Shown one piece after another: positions 43,301 through 54,929 of a DNA stretch of 64,000 nucleotides. The translations under genes were made by a program, and so were the position numbers. How positions within the stretch are numbered: position 1 is the first letter of the stretch; every line of letters begins with the position of its first letter. Under the pieces are notes generated by a model that saw only the letters and a program-made list of their open reading frames with translations, did not search any database and was not told where the DNA came from. Source of the stretch: Euclidia mi (taxonomy: Eukaryota; Arthropoda; Insecta; Lepidoptera; Erebidae); the NCBI GenBank assembly GCA_944739405.2, contig OX123186.2:34829551-34893550 (forward strand), in the 5' to 3' direction.

Positions 43301-45479
43301 CAATCGACATAATTGAACTGTTACAATAATTATGTTTATGAAGTTTGTCACCTAATCTTTTAGTCTGAGCAAAGCTTATAAATATCAGTTTAGTTAGATA
43401 ATTTATAATCTTTTGGTGGATTTAATTACAGTACTTTCATTTTAAATCTCGTTAATAATGTAGAAACACCAGCTGTGTAAAAAGCGTCCCTAAGAAAAAC
43501 AATGTTTTATCCTTAGAGTTAGTAAGCACATAGCAAGATGGTTCATAAAAGTCATTTTTAATAGGCACCCAATAAATTACGATTAGGTAATGAAAATAAT
43601 CTACTTGTTTAAATAAAATAGTTACTAAAATTTAAAGTTAAGACCAATGGGCTCTAAGGTCTCTCGGAATCATCTGCGGTATTTCATATGAAGCGGACAT
43701 TGAAAAAGGTGAGATTTTGAAATTCGATCAAATTGGACATATTTCTACCTCAGGGGAAAACATAATATTAACATTTTCTGATGTCTATTTATTTAGATAC
43801 GCCATTGTCTAGAAGTCGCCGGATTGAAGGAAGCGTTTTTTTTACTTCCATTTTCATCTAAGATCATACCCGTCACTTTTCAAATACCAAAGACCACAAG
43901 ATTCAAACGAACAACACGTCACTTTCTTAGAAACCTTCAATAAGCAGCAATTCGAAACCATGGAATCGCTGTACTATCCCGGATGGAGCGCCTGATCAAG
44001 AAATCTCAGGTACCTACAAGCGCGTATTCTATTCATATCTCTATAGTTACAATCTTTGCATCTTTCATTACAAATTCAACTAAAGCTTCCTATTGTGGCA
44101 ACGGTATAGTCACAACATACGTTCATAATTATACTTAAAAACCTTCATCATAATAAAGAACAAATATACATATTTCTACGCTTCCATTTAAAACCAGGTC
44201 CTCCATTCAACTTGACGCTTTAGTAATTACAATGTTGTATATGGGAACGTTTTGCCCCTATTACAGAGATTCATACAAAATCTTTTATCGTAGCTTGGTT
44301 TACAGCCGGGCGAAAGCCATTAGAGAATAGTGCTTTTATTCGTAATAACGTGAGTAGCTGTTAATAAATTGTAAATGTTCTGTTTTAGTCATGAACCTTA
44401 ACTATAATTTATTTACATGGTATTGCGGTGTCCGATCCGTGAATTATTGAGCGAACAGTAAACATGATAAATGCGGATGAATTTACGAGTAGAAGTGGAT
44501 GAGAAAAGTTTTGGATGGATATTGAAACAATTGGACATGACTGCAGGCAACTAAGTCTTCTATTTTACGTTGTTTTGATATTATGACAACAGTTTACTAT
44601 AATTTCCTAATCATTGTTCCAATATTTCGTTATTTCTTACATAAATATAAATCCATAATGGACGCAGTACCAAAATATGTGAAGTTGGAAAAAATAAATT
44701 TCTTTCGATACCGTAGGCACTCACTAAGGAGGCATTTATATTCTACCCCTTGGGTGAAGCAGGTAAAAATCTGCTTAAAAATTGGCCTGATTTTGAAGCT
44801 GCAGGCGAAAATGCAGGCGACAGTCAGTCTAAAATAAAACAAATCACCATCTTACATTGTTACGAGACTTGAACAAAACTTTAAGAAAATCCTGCAGGTA
44901 GTGAAAAAGCTGAACAAAGAAATGCAGATATTTTTAGTACAAAAGCAAAGCAATTTGTTTTCAAGGCGGTATCTCCTTTCCAACAAACATCTTTGAAGCA
45001 TCCTTACGACATAGTTGTCGACAGATAACACGTCAATACGTCTCCGTAAGGGCTTGCTGTCACAAAGCTGATTGCTGTGTAAGTTTTATTTTCATGTCAC
45101 TTGACCGTAGTTGACTGTCTGTTATTTTAGCTCCATGTATATATTGATGTTATTTTATATGGACGTCATCTACAACTACAAGGGTAATAGAATGATATTT
45201 TTATATACCAGTGATAAAATAGAGTAACAAATATATCGAATATCAAAACAATACAGTACCTAATGGCTAAAAACATGGCTGGATGGCTATAACAGACTAA
45301 AGAGTATTTATTTTCTATCGTTTTAAAAACTACCGCTGTCATACAAGTTATCTATTTGCAGGGGAAAGATTTTCAGCAATATTTCGTTTCATTAGACGAC
45401 TAGGTAATTCAGATGCCTGCTAAGTAAATATAGATTTGACAGTAGTAGTCGACCTACTCAATTGTTTGTTGTTTTGTTT

Positions 45480-45745
45480 TTCGTGTGAGTGTGTGGCCAA
45501 CTCTCGTGTCGGAGTTTTTTCAGACCGCCCTAAGGCCTCCGACGTGGCCTAACGACTCTTATCCTAAGACAAGAACCGGGACCGACAGCTTTACGTGCCC
45601 TCCGAAGCACGGTAGCGCTCAGATGTAAATGCCACACTTGGTCACCCATCCAAGTGGCGACCTGTGCAAGCGTTGCTTAACTTTGCCGATCTGTTACGAA
45701 CGACAAGCTAAGTCTCGCTATGAGCGCTACTCAATTAACTCCTAA
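45480..45745 (-). repeat. 5S rRNA-derived SINE
   Basis: On the minus strand: 'cagatcggcaaagttaagca', then 'acgcttgcacaggtcgcc', then 'acttggatgggtgacc'. These correspond in order and spacing to the box A / intermediate / box C region of 5S rRNA (AAGTTAAGCA...CTTGGATGGGTGACC). The body that follows ('cttcggagggcacg', 'gctgtcggtcccggttcttg') is the same as the body of the tRNA-headed SINE at 58341. It lacks the rest of a 5S gene, so it is a SINE and not an rRNA gene. Confidence 0.7.
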
Positions 45746-46710
45746 AATAAACATCTTAAGCCGCGGATACGGTCAAAGTATAGTTTGAATCAAACCATTT
45801 GACCGTACAGTACAAAGCTTACGTGTTTCATATTTTATCGCACATTGAGCACAGTGAGTGCTAAGTTCTAGTTTATGAGCCACGATGTATTAAATAAAAT
45901 AACGTTAGCTTTAGTTTATTGACAGAACATTTCTTAAAATATAAATACATATTTCATGAACAGTAAAGGTGGAAGCAGCATAAATGTGTTTTATAGACAA
46001 ATAATTTAATGTTGGGATAGAAGGACTAATAAAGCTTTATATAATTGCCTAAAATATGCAAAACAATAAAATATTATATTGACTAATTTCTGTTTCACGG
46101 GTATTAAACACTTCCTAAGATGAGATAATAATAAAAACAGGTATTTGCTATCTTTTATAGAACGTAAAACGAAAAGTTTAAATAGTTAGGACCTCATCTC
46201 CCGTATTATAAAGATAATTTCTAACGTCATAGGCGCTACCTATAGTGATTACGTGTCTGCCTGTGTATGCACAAAACAATCGACATGATTGCTATCAACC
46301 TCTCGAACGAAAATAATCAAGACGTACACAAACAAACTAACCGACACACACATATAAAGCAAATAATCAAACAAAGAAATAAAAGAAAAATCAACGTGGG
46401 CAAACAAATAAGACGAAAACCAATTATATCAGTAGAATAACATTTATCGTAACCAATCATTTACCTAGTTAAGAGTTTGAGTGGGGAACTAATATCACTA
46501 ATTAATCGAACTATCAAGCGTTACATGTCGGCGAGTACAGAGTAAAAGAGTCTTGGATGGATTTCTTTATTAGTTCGTTAATGTGAGGTAGGTCATTGGG
46601 GCACAAGTTTGCACTTGGTAAACTAGAGCATTTATCGGTTGTGAGAGGTGAAATGGAGTGTTTTTCTGCACTGAGTTTGATGTTATATTATTCTGCACCA
46701 TAAAGGAATT

Positions 46711-46920
46711 TTAACTTTAGTGGTCATTTAAACTTATTTTAAATTGTCTTTCGGGATAAGTGTGAACCACGTACCTTTGTTTAGAATAACCGATATTTCG
46801 ACACTGTTGTAAGCGCCATATATAATGTACTGTCATGTCATGTGAGGACATCCGTAAGCATGGTGCTTGCAACAGTGCCGAAATATCGGTTTATTCTGTA
46901 CCTTTAATAATTTTAAGTTA
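46711..46920 (+). mobile_element. Solitary Penelope-like terminal repeat (hairpin)
   Basis: Matches the flanks of the Penelope-like element at 54779 and 57428 ('cttattttaaattgtctttc', 'accacgtacctttgttt', 'accgatatttcg'). Here it folds back: about 33 bases at 46788-46820 pair with 46859-46892. No coding sequence attached. From 46921 to 47514 nothing else is recognised. Confidence 0.65.
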
Positions 46921-47514
46921 TCCGTAACATTAATAAACGACGTAATAGCATAAATAGTCGCACTGTCTGTATTCAGGGTCGAGTGTCAAAGATTCGATGC
47001 CCAGTGAAGACTTAAATTTATGTGATCTACAACTAGTTTTAATGTCCTTATTTCGAAGTTACAAGAATCATTCCACCTGAGGAATGTATTCTATTTTCAA
47101 TCGCCTATTTTCAAAAAGAAAATTAATTGTTTATGGTAATTGGCGAAAAAATCTCGCTATTTTTTTATTTAACAGCTTGGTAGGTTAGGTAAGGCTAGGT
47201 ACTGTAATTATTTGTGGATATAAAAAGAATTGTTTGTTGATGGAAGCGTCATTAGAGAGAATGCCGCTCTGGGACGCCGTTATGGTGAAATCTGTATGAC
47301 GAAACCATTGCCGCACCGGTCGACACGTCACGCCACTCATGCCAGCCATGCTTACGGATGTACTCACACTGTTGTTGTCTTCTTGCTGCTTTTATCAACT
47401 AGCCTTTGTTTATCTAGGGCAGCTAGAGAAACTTTTTGTGGTTCATCACACAGAAAGTACACGTTAGTTTATTACATATTAAGGAATAAATACGTAAAAG
47501 AGAGTTTGTAGGTA

Positions 47515-47825
47515 GTAGAGCCTTGCTGATTTCAGCATGAATGGGTCGGCTCGACCGGGGAACTACTACCCTCTTACAGAAAATCGACGTAAAGTAACAG
47601 TATCTAATCTGTTGCGTTTCGTCCGGTGAGTGAGAGTGCTGGAGGCCCTATCCGCTATTCCTTCTCCCTCATCCCACTCCTCATCCTATCCCCTTTCCCA
47701 ACCCTAAGGGGCGGCAACGCACTTGTGACTCCTGTGGTGTTGCTTGCGTCCATGGGCGGCGGTAATTGCTTACCATCAGGCGATCCGTCTGCTCGTTTGC
47801 CGCCTATTAACATAAAAAAAGAAAA
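47515..47825 (+). repeat. Dispersed SINE-like repeat
   Basis: Full-length relative of 27850-28165: 'agccttgctgatttcagcat', 'cggctcgaccgggg', 'ggcggtaattgcttaccatc', ending 'ttgccgcctatta' plus A-rich. 47826-48360 holds no identifiable feature. Confidence 0.7.
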
Positions 47826-48377
47826 ATAAATAACAATAATAATAAAATTTATTTCAGGTACAAGATAGCCATATTAAATCAACATTACAGACTAACATAC
47901 ATATGTATAGAATATAAGAATTAGAACTCCAAACTAAATTATTCTTAAAAGCTATCGATGTTTCACCGAACTAAATATATTCTCGTTTTATAAACCAACT
48001 ATCTATATCTGAGCAAGGATTGTTTCAAAATCTTTACAGGGATCGTTGCTGGATTGATTTATGAGTAACACAAAAACCTTCCCTAAGTATGTAGAGATTC
48101 TACGTATAAACAAGTCGATGCTGCAATTTTTCTTACTCCATTTTGATACCTGACGTCAGAAAATAAAGTTTATGTTCAGGGAAGCTTGCAGGTAATAGAA
48201 TTTAATGCAAAGACTCCATTTATATTCTTAAGCAGAGGTAAAATATGAATACCTATTTTGACTTGCAATGCATCGTTTGGTTTATACAGAATGTAATGTT
48301 GGTAATGCAAATCTTTCCATAGATATTATGCAGATCAATTTTACATCTTTTTTTTCACTTGCTTATGTAAATCGCTC

Positions 48378-48529
48378 GGGGAGATGGGCCTCGTTAGCCT
48401 TGGTTGGCAACCTGTCTAGGAGAAGGAAAACTCCGAAATTAAACCAAACGTTAGGGGAGATGGGCCTCGTTAGCCTCGGTTGGCAACCTGTCTAGGAGAA
48501 GGAAAACTCCGAAATTAAACCAACTTTCA
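48378..48529 (+). repeat. 76-bp tandem duplication in the RTE 5' UTR
   Basis: Two units of 'ggggagatgggcctcgttag' ... 'gaaggaaaactccgaaatta' differing at one or two bases. Tandem 5' repeats are common in non-LTR promoters, so these may be promoter monomers. Confidence 0.85.
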
Positions 48530-48819
48530 GGGAGCATACCCGACACAAAACCCCGATCTAAGGTGTAAACCGACCCGTGCCGAGGGATTCGTGGCCAGAG
48601 GGCAAGCTGGTCTCAAACGGAGGGTGCCTGTGTGGTCACAGGGCACAGCTAGGATTCCATCTTACCCCCGTACAGGGCTCTGCGGGGATAGACCTTTTAA
48701 ATCCCTATTACTCGTGGGAACGCTATGAGGACAGACATTAATTATTCTTCAAATGGCGGCGACACGGTTCGCAGCCTGTCACGTCTCGTTTCCCGTGAGG
48801 GCGAAAAGCGGCCTACGGA

Positions 48820-51800
48820 AAGCCGATTTGCAACATTGAATGTTGGCGGTGGAATGGACTGAAAATTGGATGAAGTATGCCAGATGCGGATGATAGAAAG
48901 ATTGATGTTCTGTGTGTGAATGAAACGAAAAAGAAAGGATGTAACACTACAAAGCATGGCAGCTACACGGCGTATTGGTCCGGAGTAGATAGTACCACCA
49001 GAGCCTGCAAGGGAGTTGGCTTAATACTGTCTGCGCGAATAAATGAGTGCGTAAAAGAGTTTGAATGTGTAAATGCAAGGCTACTATGGATGAGAATGAA
49101 AGTAGGACTTACTAGTCTTCTTATTGTAGGGGTTTACGCCCCGGTCAATATAGTAACGGGTATGTCACAACAAGAAAAAGACGAAAGGCAGGAGTTTTGG
49201 GAGAGTATAAGAGAGATTCTGAGGACCTGTAAGGATAACGAGAGATTGATTTTGTTAGGTGATTTCAATGGATGGGTGGGAGTAAAGCGAGATGGATTTG
49301 AAAGGGTTTTAGGTGGATTCTGTGATAAGAGTGTGGACGAAATTGGAAAAGAACTGCTTGAGGTTTGTTTGGAGTGGAGCCTTTGTGTGACAAACACCAT
49401 GTTTGATCACAAAAGGATACATTTGTATACACGTGAGGCGAAAAGTTTTAGAAGAAGTATGATTGATTTTGTAATAGTAGATGAACGACTGAGAAAGAAT
49501 GTGTTGGATACGAGAGTTTTTCGAGGGATCGGCATCCATACAGACCACTTTTTGGTGTTAAGCCGGATAAGTGGGCTCTTTAAAGGATGGCGACACCGAG
49601 AAAATAATCAAAAGAGGGTCTTGAAAAGAATAAAAGTAGAAAATCTGCAAGAGAAAGATGTGAAAGATGAGTATAAACGAAGATTGATAGCAAGATTTGA
49701 GAGGTTCGATGGCATAAATGATATGGAAGAGTTATGGCATTCCTTTAAAAAAGAGGTAGTATGTGTAGCGTCTGAAGTATGTGGTGTGATCAAGAGAAGG
49801 AAACTACGAAAGGTTAAGAATACATGGTGGGACAAGGATGTACAATCAGCCGTATCAGAGAAGAAAAAAGCGTGTTTAGATTGGTTGGCTGCCAGAGCAA
49901 ATGAAAGTGTGGGAAAGGCAACGAGTGATGACATAGATGAAGCAAGAAAGGAGTTTGTTTTGTCTAAAAGAATAGTGAAAGAAATGGTTAAAAGGAAAAA
50001 AGAGGAAAAGAAAGATGAGTTTAATAGTAGATTATCTGACGACTTTCGGAGAAACATTAAGTTTTTCTGGAAGTCCGTTCGTTCAGTTCGAGGAAAAACT
50101 CAATCCTCAGAATACACAACAATCAGAGACAAGAATGGAAAGATACTGAATGGTGAATCGTGTGTGCTGAAGAGATGGAAAGAGTATTTTGAAGGATTAT
50201 TTGAAAGAACGACGACAGAGACATCAACAGGTGAAATGAATGGTAATGATAGCAATGATGAAAGCGATATTGGCGTGGATGAAATTTTGTAGGCACTGGC
50301 CAGTATGAAATTAGGTAAGGCTGCAAGGTATGACAGGATTACAGTCGAAATGCTGAAGGCTGGACAGGGCATCATAGTTAGTCAGCTGCAGCGTTTATTC
50401 AACTTGTGCTGGAGCACCGGCCGAGTACCTGATGACTGGGCCACAGCAGTAGTTGTGCCTCTTTATAAAGGAAAAGGCTCGCAACAAGACTGCAAAAACT
50501 ATAGAGACATTAGCCTTCTCAGCATTGTTGGCAAATTGTATGCGAAGGTACTGATTGAAAGAGTTATGAAAGTAACCGACAAGAAAATATGGGATGTACA
50601 AGCGGGATTCCGAAAGGGTATGGGGTGTACGGATCAAGTCTTTTCCTTGCGATGCATAGCCGAGAAATTTTTGGCCAAAGGTCGAAAGGTCTACTGCGCA
50701 TTCATGGATTTGGAAAAGTCTTACGATAAAGTGGTGAGGGATGAAATCCCTCTAAAATCTTGTCGATGTATGGGGTGAACAGCAGCCTAATTCGAGCTCT
50801 GAAATCCCTTTATGAGGATTCTAGAGCTTGTGTGAGGATAAACGGGGCATACACTGACTGGTTTACCATCAACACAGGTGTTAGACAGGGATGTGTAGCG
50901 TCGCCGTGGCTGTTCAACCTCTTCATGGACAGTTGTTTGCAAGACTTGAAACATAGTGATTGTGGATTAAGGATGAATGAGTTACTTGTCAAATGCCTCC
51001 TTTATGCTGATGATCAAGTTATACTTGCGTCTGCAGCGGAGGAGTTGCAGGAGATGGTAACAATCATGCATGGTGCGTTAGAGAGGAAAGGAATGAAAGT
51101 GAATGTAAGTAAAACGAAAGTTATGGTTTTTGAAAAGGAGGAATGCGTTACGGCTTGTAATGTTATGATCGATGGACAGCGAGTGGAGCAAGTGAATGAG
51201 TTTGTATATTTAGGTACGCTGTTTACAAGAGATGGTAAGAATGTAGAAGATATTGAAAGAAGAGTTAATGCAGGTAATAGAGTGAATGGAGCTCTGAAGG
51301 CATTTATGAATAGCCAAAACGTGTCCAAAAAGGCACGTTTGGCTGTGCATAGAGGGGTGTTAGTACCTACTCTTATGTATGGTAGTGATAGTTGGGTATG
51401 GCAGAAAAGTCATGAAAGTAGAATAAATGCTGTAGAAATGAGAGCACTGAGAAGTATGTGTGGTGTCTCTCTGACTGACAGAGTAAAGAATTGTGTGATA
51501 AGAGAGTGTTGTGGGGTAAAAGAAGATGTAGTGACAAGCATTGATTAAGGTATGCTAAGATGGTTTGGGCACGTGGAGAGGATGGATGACGAAAGACTGA
51601 CCAAGCAGATATATAAGGCAAGTGTGGAAGGGACAGGACGAAGGGGAAGACCTAGGCGGACGTTCTCTGATCAGATTGGAGACATCCTAAAAACAGGACA
51701 GGTGAGAAGTACCCTGAACAGAAGAGCATGCATGAGGAATCTGATGGGAGTGAATGAAGCAAGAGAGATATGTCAGGATCGTTGCAAATGGCGTTCCGTA

Positions 51801-51833
51801 GTCTCTGCCTACCCCTCCGGGAAACAGGCGTGA
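48820..51833 (+). pseudogene. RTE endonuclease-reverse transcriptase ORF, broken
   Basis: One protein that nicks target DNA and copies element RNA. The endonuclease starts 'FATLNVGGGMD', has a stop and a shift before 48890, then continues from 48877: 'KIDVLCVNETKKKG', 'LLIVGVYAPVN', 'LILLGDFNGWVG', 'SMIDFVIVDERL' and 'IHTDHFLVLSRI' (catalytic His). A TAG at 50290-50292 interrupts; RT follows: 'VVVPLYKGKGSQQDCKNYRD', 'VQAGFRKGMGCTDQVF', 'YCAFMDLEKSYDKVVRDE', a shift near 50757, 'TGVRQGCVASPWLFNLFMD' and catalytic 'LLYADDQVILA'. A TAA at 51546-51548 precedes the tail ('RWFGHVERMDDERL', 'GRRGRPRRTF') characteristic of RTE. Four lesions in all. The 5' gene-like frame is not a host gene. Confidence 0.9.
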
Positions 51834-51875
51834 GTCTATGTATGTATGTATGTATGTATGTATGCTTATGTAAAT

Positions 51876-54778
51876 ACATATATGAAGGTTTAAAATATGA
51901 TTGAATTGGTCTAATCTTAATGTTTTAATGGTATTGTCGTATATAAATTGGTGAAATGGATGAAACACTGTGCGCTTGTACTTTAAATTAAAGTGCTACC
52001 ATACTAAAATATTCTATCTAACTTTCACTTCTAATTTCGAACTGAGTTGACCGAATATTTTGGTTAGAGGCGATAGTAAATAATTAACTACGATCACGAA
52101 TACATTTTACCCGGTCTACATAAATTATTTCCAGTGCGTGAATTATCTAAATTCATGAGCCAAAGTACCACACCTTATTTCGTCCAGACTTAGACCGGTT
52201 TGTTAATCTGTAGTGATTAATGACCTCGATGCTAAGTTAAAGGTAGCATTCTGATGAGCATCCAGGTCAACAAAACTTTCTGTGACGAAGATGACAATAT
52301 ATATACCTAAGTATGTTGGTACCGCCTAGTACGCGTTATCATATTGTGTATTGTGCCTTCATAGGAAGTATTAATCAAAATTAAATAATTATTTTTCTTT
52401 TTGTAGGTAAAAGTGGGCAAACGAGCACACGGATCGCTTGATGGCAAGCAATTACCGCCGCCCAAGGACACCCGTAATTCTAAAGGAGCCACACGTCCTG
52501 TAAGACAAAATCTACTCTTTTCTTAAAACAAAGAAAATTAATGACACCACACTATGAAAATATCCTGTGTCTCGGAGCACTTTGCAACCATTCAACGAAA
52601 ACCCAGACTCGAAACAACAATTTGTGGTTCGCGCAAAGCGTTGTCTCGTGTGAGCATCGAATCGAACACTCGACATTCGGTGCAATGTACTAGTACAACA
52701 GCAAAATAGGCGCTTAAACCACTACGCTATGATAAAATATGCAGTCCATAAAAATACTCAGGATCGAATTAAACCGTAAACCAGAAATTCCAGTGTAATA
52801 AATACAGCTGTAGGGGAAACTTTGGAAGCGTTTTCCAATAACACAAGAAGGACTGCGAATGCATGAGTACCTCTTGAATATATTTAAACTACGATTTTAT
52901 TTCAATTAAACGTGAGTGCCTAGACATATTGTAGTGAGGTATTAAATGTGTCGGACATAATTTTTTTTATTTAAATGGACATGTTTGCTGCAGTTGATGT
53001 CTGTTATGGTATTTTAGGTGTACTTATATTATGTAATGTATTTGTGGTGGTTTCGATGAAAGTAGATTAAGTGTTCCATTGTGCTAACCGTTTTGCATGT
53101 GTGGCATCTAACACGGTAAGCACTATGGAATACTACATAAACAATACCTGGAGGTTACAAATATATTAATTAGAACGTGAACAAATTGTGAAAATGTGTT
53201 GTCAATGAATTGTCAAAATCCATTGATGGATCGAATATTGAAAATAGCCGTATGACACGAACGAATTGGTTCAGCTATTATAGATTATCAACCCTTTACA
53301 GAAGATGGATTTAAATTAGGAGTATACAAACATACTCGCAGTCTTTATGACAAAGTATACCTCTATTTGAAATAACAATTTGTGAATCATCAACACAAAC
53401 ATTATCATCAAACAGGTTGTAGCTTATTTGAAGAAAAGATAAGTTAACCTGGTGCAACGATTGCCTTTTCTCATGAAACAAAAAGCTAACTCTTTACTCA
53501 TCAAAAATAAGTTATTGTTTAATAAATTTTATTACTTGCTGTTCCAGTTATTATTTGCGAAGCAAAAAATACTTCATCAAAATGCAAGATTACATTTTTA
53601 TTGTTCATGAAGAATTTGATTTTGCAGTTTTCTGTAAAGTTAATTAAAAATTTGTTCTGGCCGTCAAAAATGCCTGATGTTTAATTACGACACTCTGGTT
53701 GATGAAAAAGCAATATAGATATACTACTAAAACTTTTGGAGTATGTTTACATAATACAAAAAAAAAGGCTAAAGGCTTTAATCGCGTTATAATTAGAAGA
53801 AATGAAGGTGAAATACTTTATATTTGCCTGACGATTCGGCGTGAGTTACATTAGTCATGGTTACAGTATAACTCGACGCAATTAAAAGTAAACTTACCGT
53901 CATTTAAAAAAAAAAAATACTTGATTAAGTTTTGTTATTTAGATTGACTTCACCCGCGGCTCTGCCCGCGTGAGACTTTTTACCCCGTTGGGGAGAGAAC
54001 TTCCAAGCATCCTCGCTAGCGCTCACCTACACTCCCCAAGGAACATAATTATGTGCCAAAATCCAGCTTCTTGCGCCCAATAGCTTTGGCTGAGCGTTAC
54101 TTAATAATTTATATACTTAATACAGATATAAGCAAATACAGCAAGAAGAACAGTAGAGCATTGATGTAATCAATACAGTATTGAATTACTGTACGTCCTA
54201 GTATAAACTTAAATAATACGAAGATAACTTTAAAATTTGATTCAAACTGACAACAAGAGAATATTAAAATATCAATTTTACGCCTTAACGTTCGTTGGAG
54301 TTTGTTCTCACTTTGTTCTGAAAGTTTTATAACTTTGAAATTCGAGAGTTAAGTATTTTGTCCAAGAATAGAGGTGTCGTTGGGAAATTTTGCAAAGTTT
54401 CCATCAAACAGGTTTGGTTTCAATTTGGAAGTAAATTGCGTTGGATGGCATGAACCGGAGTTACAGGCCGTGCTTTCCAGAAACTTTATACATTGGTCAG
54501 CCATTAGGCACTCACCGTGAAACTTGATGAAAATTGTGTGTTATTATATTAAAATTTAGGTATACTTACATTTCGTTATACTTTAAGGTCTATTTAAATG
54601 TAGGCGTCAGTTAAATGTAGCAGTTTTGCCGTACACCATTTGCATACCATCTAAAATAATTTTAGATGGTTGATGATTGATAATTATTATCAGGTTATCT
54701 CGGTTGCATGCAAGACTTTCGCCTTAGAGCCTGGGATCTGCTTTCTGGTCTAACAGATTTGACAGAATATTAGATTTT
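51876..54778. other. Gene-free stretch with SINE, Penelope and Helitron scraps
   Basis: Recognisable scraps: a decayed SINE-like repeat in reverse at 52410-52500 ('ggcaagcaattaccgccgcc'), a tRNA-like SINE head in reverse at about 52640-52735 ('cgaatcgaacactcgac'), a Penelope-type terminus at about 53790-53920 ('gcctgacgattcggcgtgag') and a reversed Helitron end at about 53944-53975 ('ttcacccgcggctctgcccg'). No gene seen. Confidence 0.5.
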
Positions 54779-54929
54779 AACTTATTTTAAATTGTCTTTC
54801 GGGATTTATACCACGTACCTTTGTTTGGAGTAACCGATATTTCGGCACTGTTGCAAGCGCCATGTTCACAGATGTACTGAGGGTATTGCGGGTGGATGAA
54901 TGTTACGAGCAAGTATAACGGTCTACCCG

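Larger units (their letters stand above)
48373..51863 (+). mobile_element. Near full-length RTE-clade LINE with 12-bp target duplication
   Basis: Flanked by GCTTATGTAAAT at 48361-48372 and 51864-51875. Order: a 5' UTR starting CGCTCGGGGAGATGGG with a 76-bp tandem duplication (48378-48453 and 48454-48529), one ORF with endonuclease and RT, a very short 3' UTR, and a tail 'ctctgcctacccctccggga' ... (TATG)n. The target duplication has few or no differences, so insertion is probably recent, although the ORF carries several breaks. Confidence 0.9.

Noticed and set aside
44583..44880. A small host gene (two overlapping frames, one with 'NLLKNWPDFEAAGENAGD')
   Set aside because: No recognisable domain, start context or splice sites. 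Noted in case a search finds a match.
45030..45070. A further TIL exon end ('KADCC' followed by gtaagt)
   Set aside because: The text resembles the end of TIL exons, but no upstream cysteines in the right spacing or frame exist.
45600..45745. A 5S rRNA gene
   Set aside because: Only the internal-promoter part resembles 5S rRNA; the rest is SINE body and the 5S termini are missing.
48877..50292. A 471-codon host gene
   Set aside because: It is the endonuclease half of an RTE retrotransposon, with the RT directly following a stop codon.
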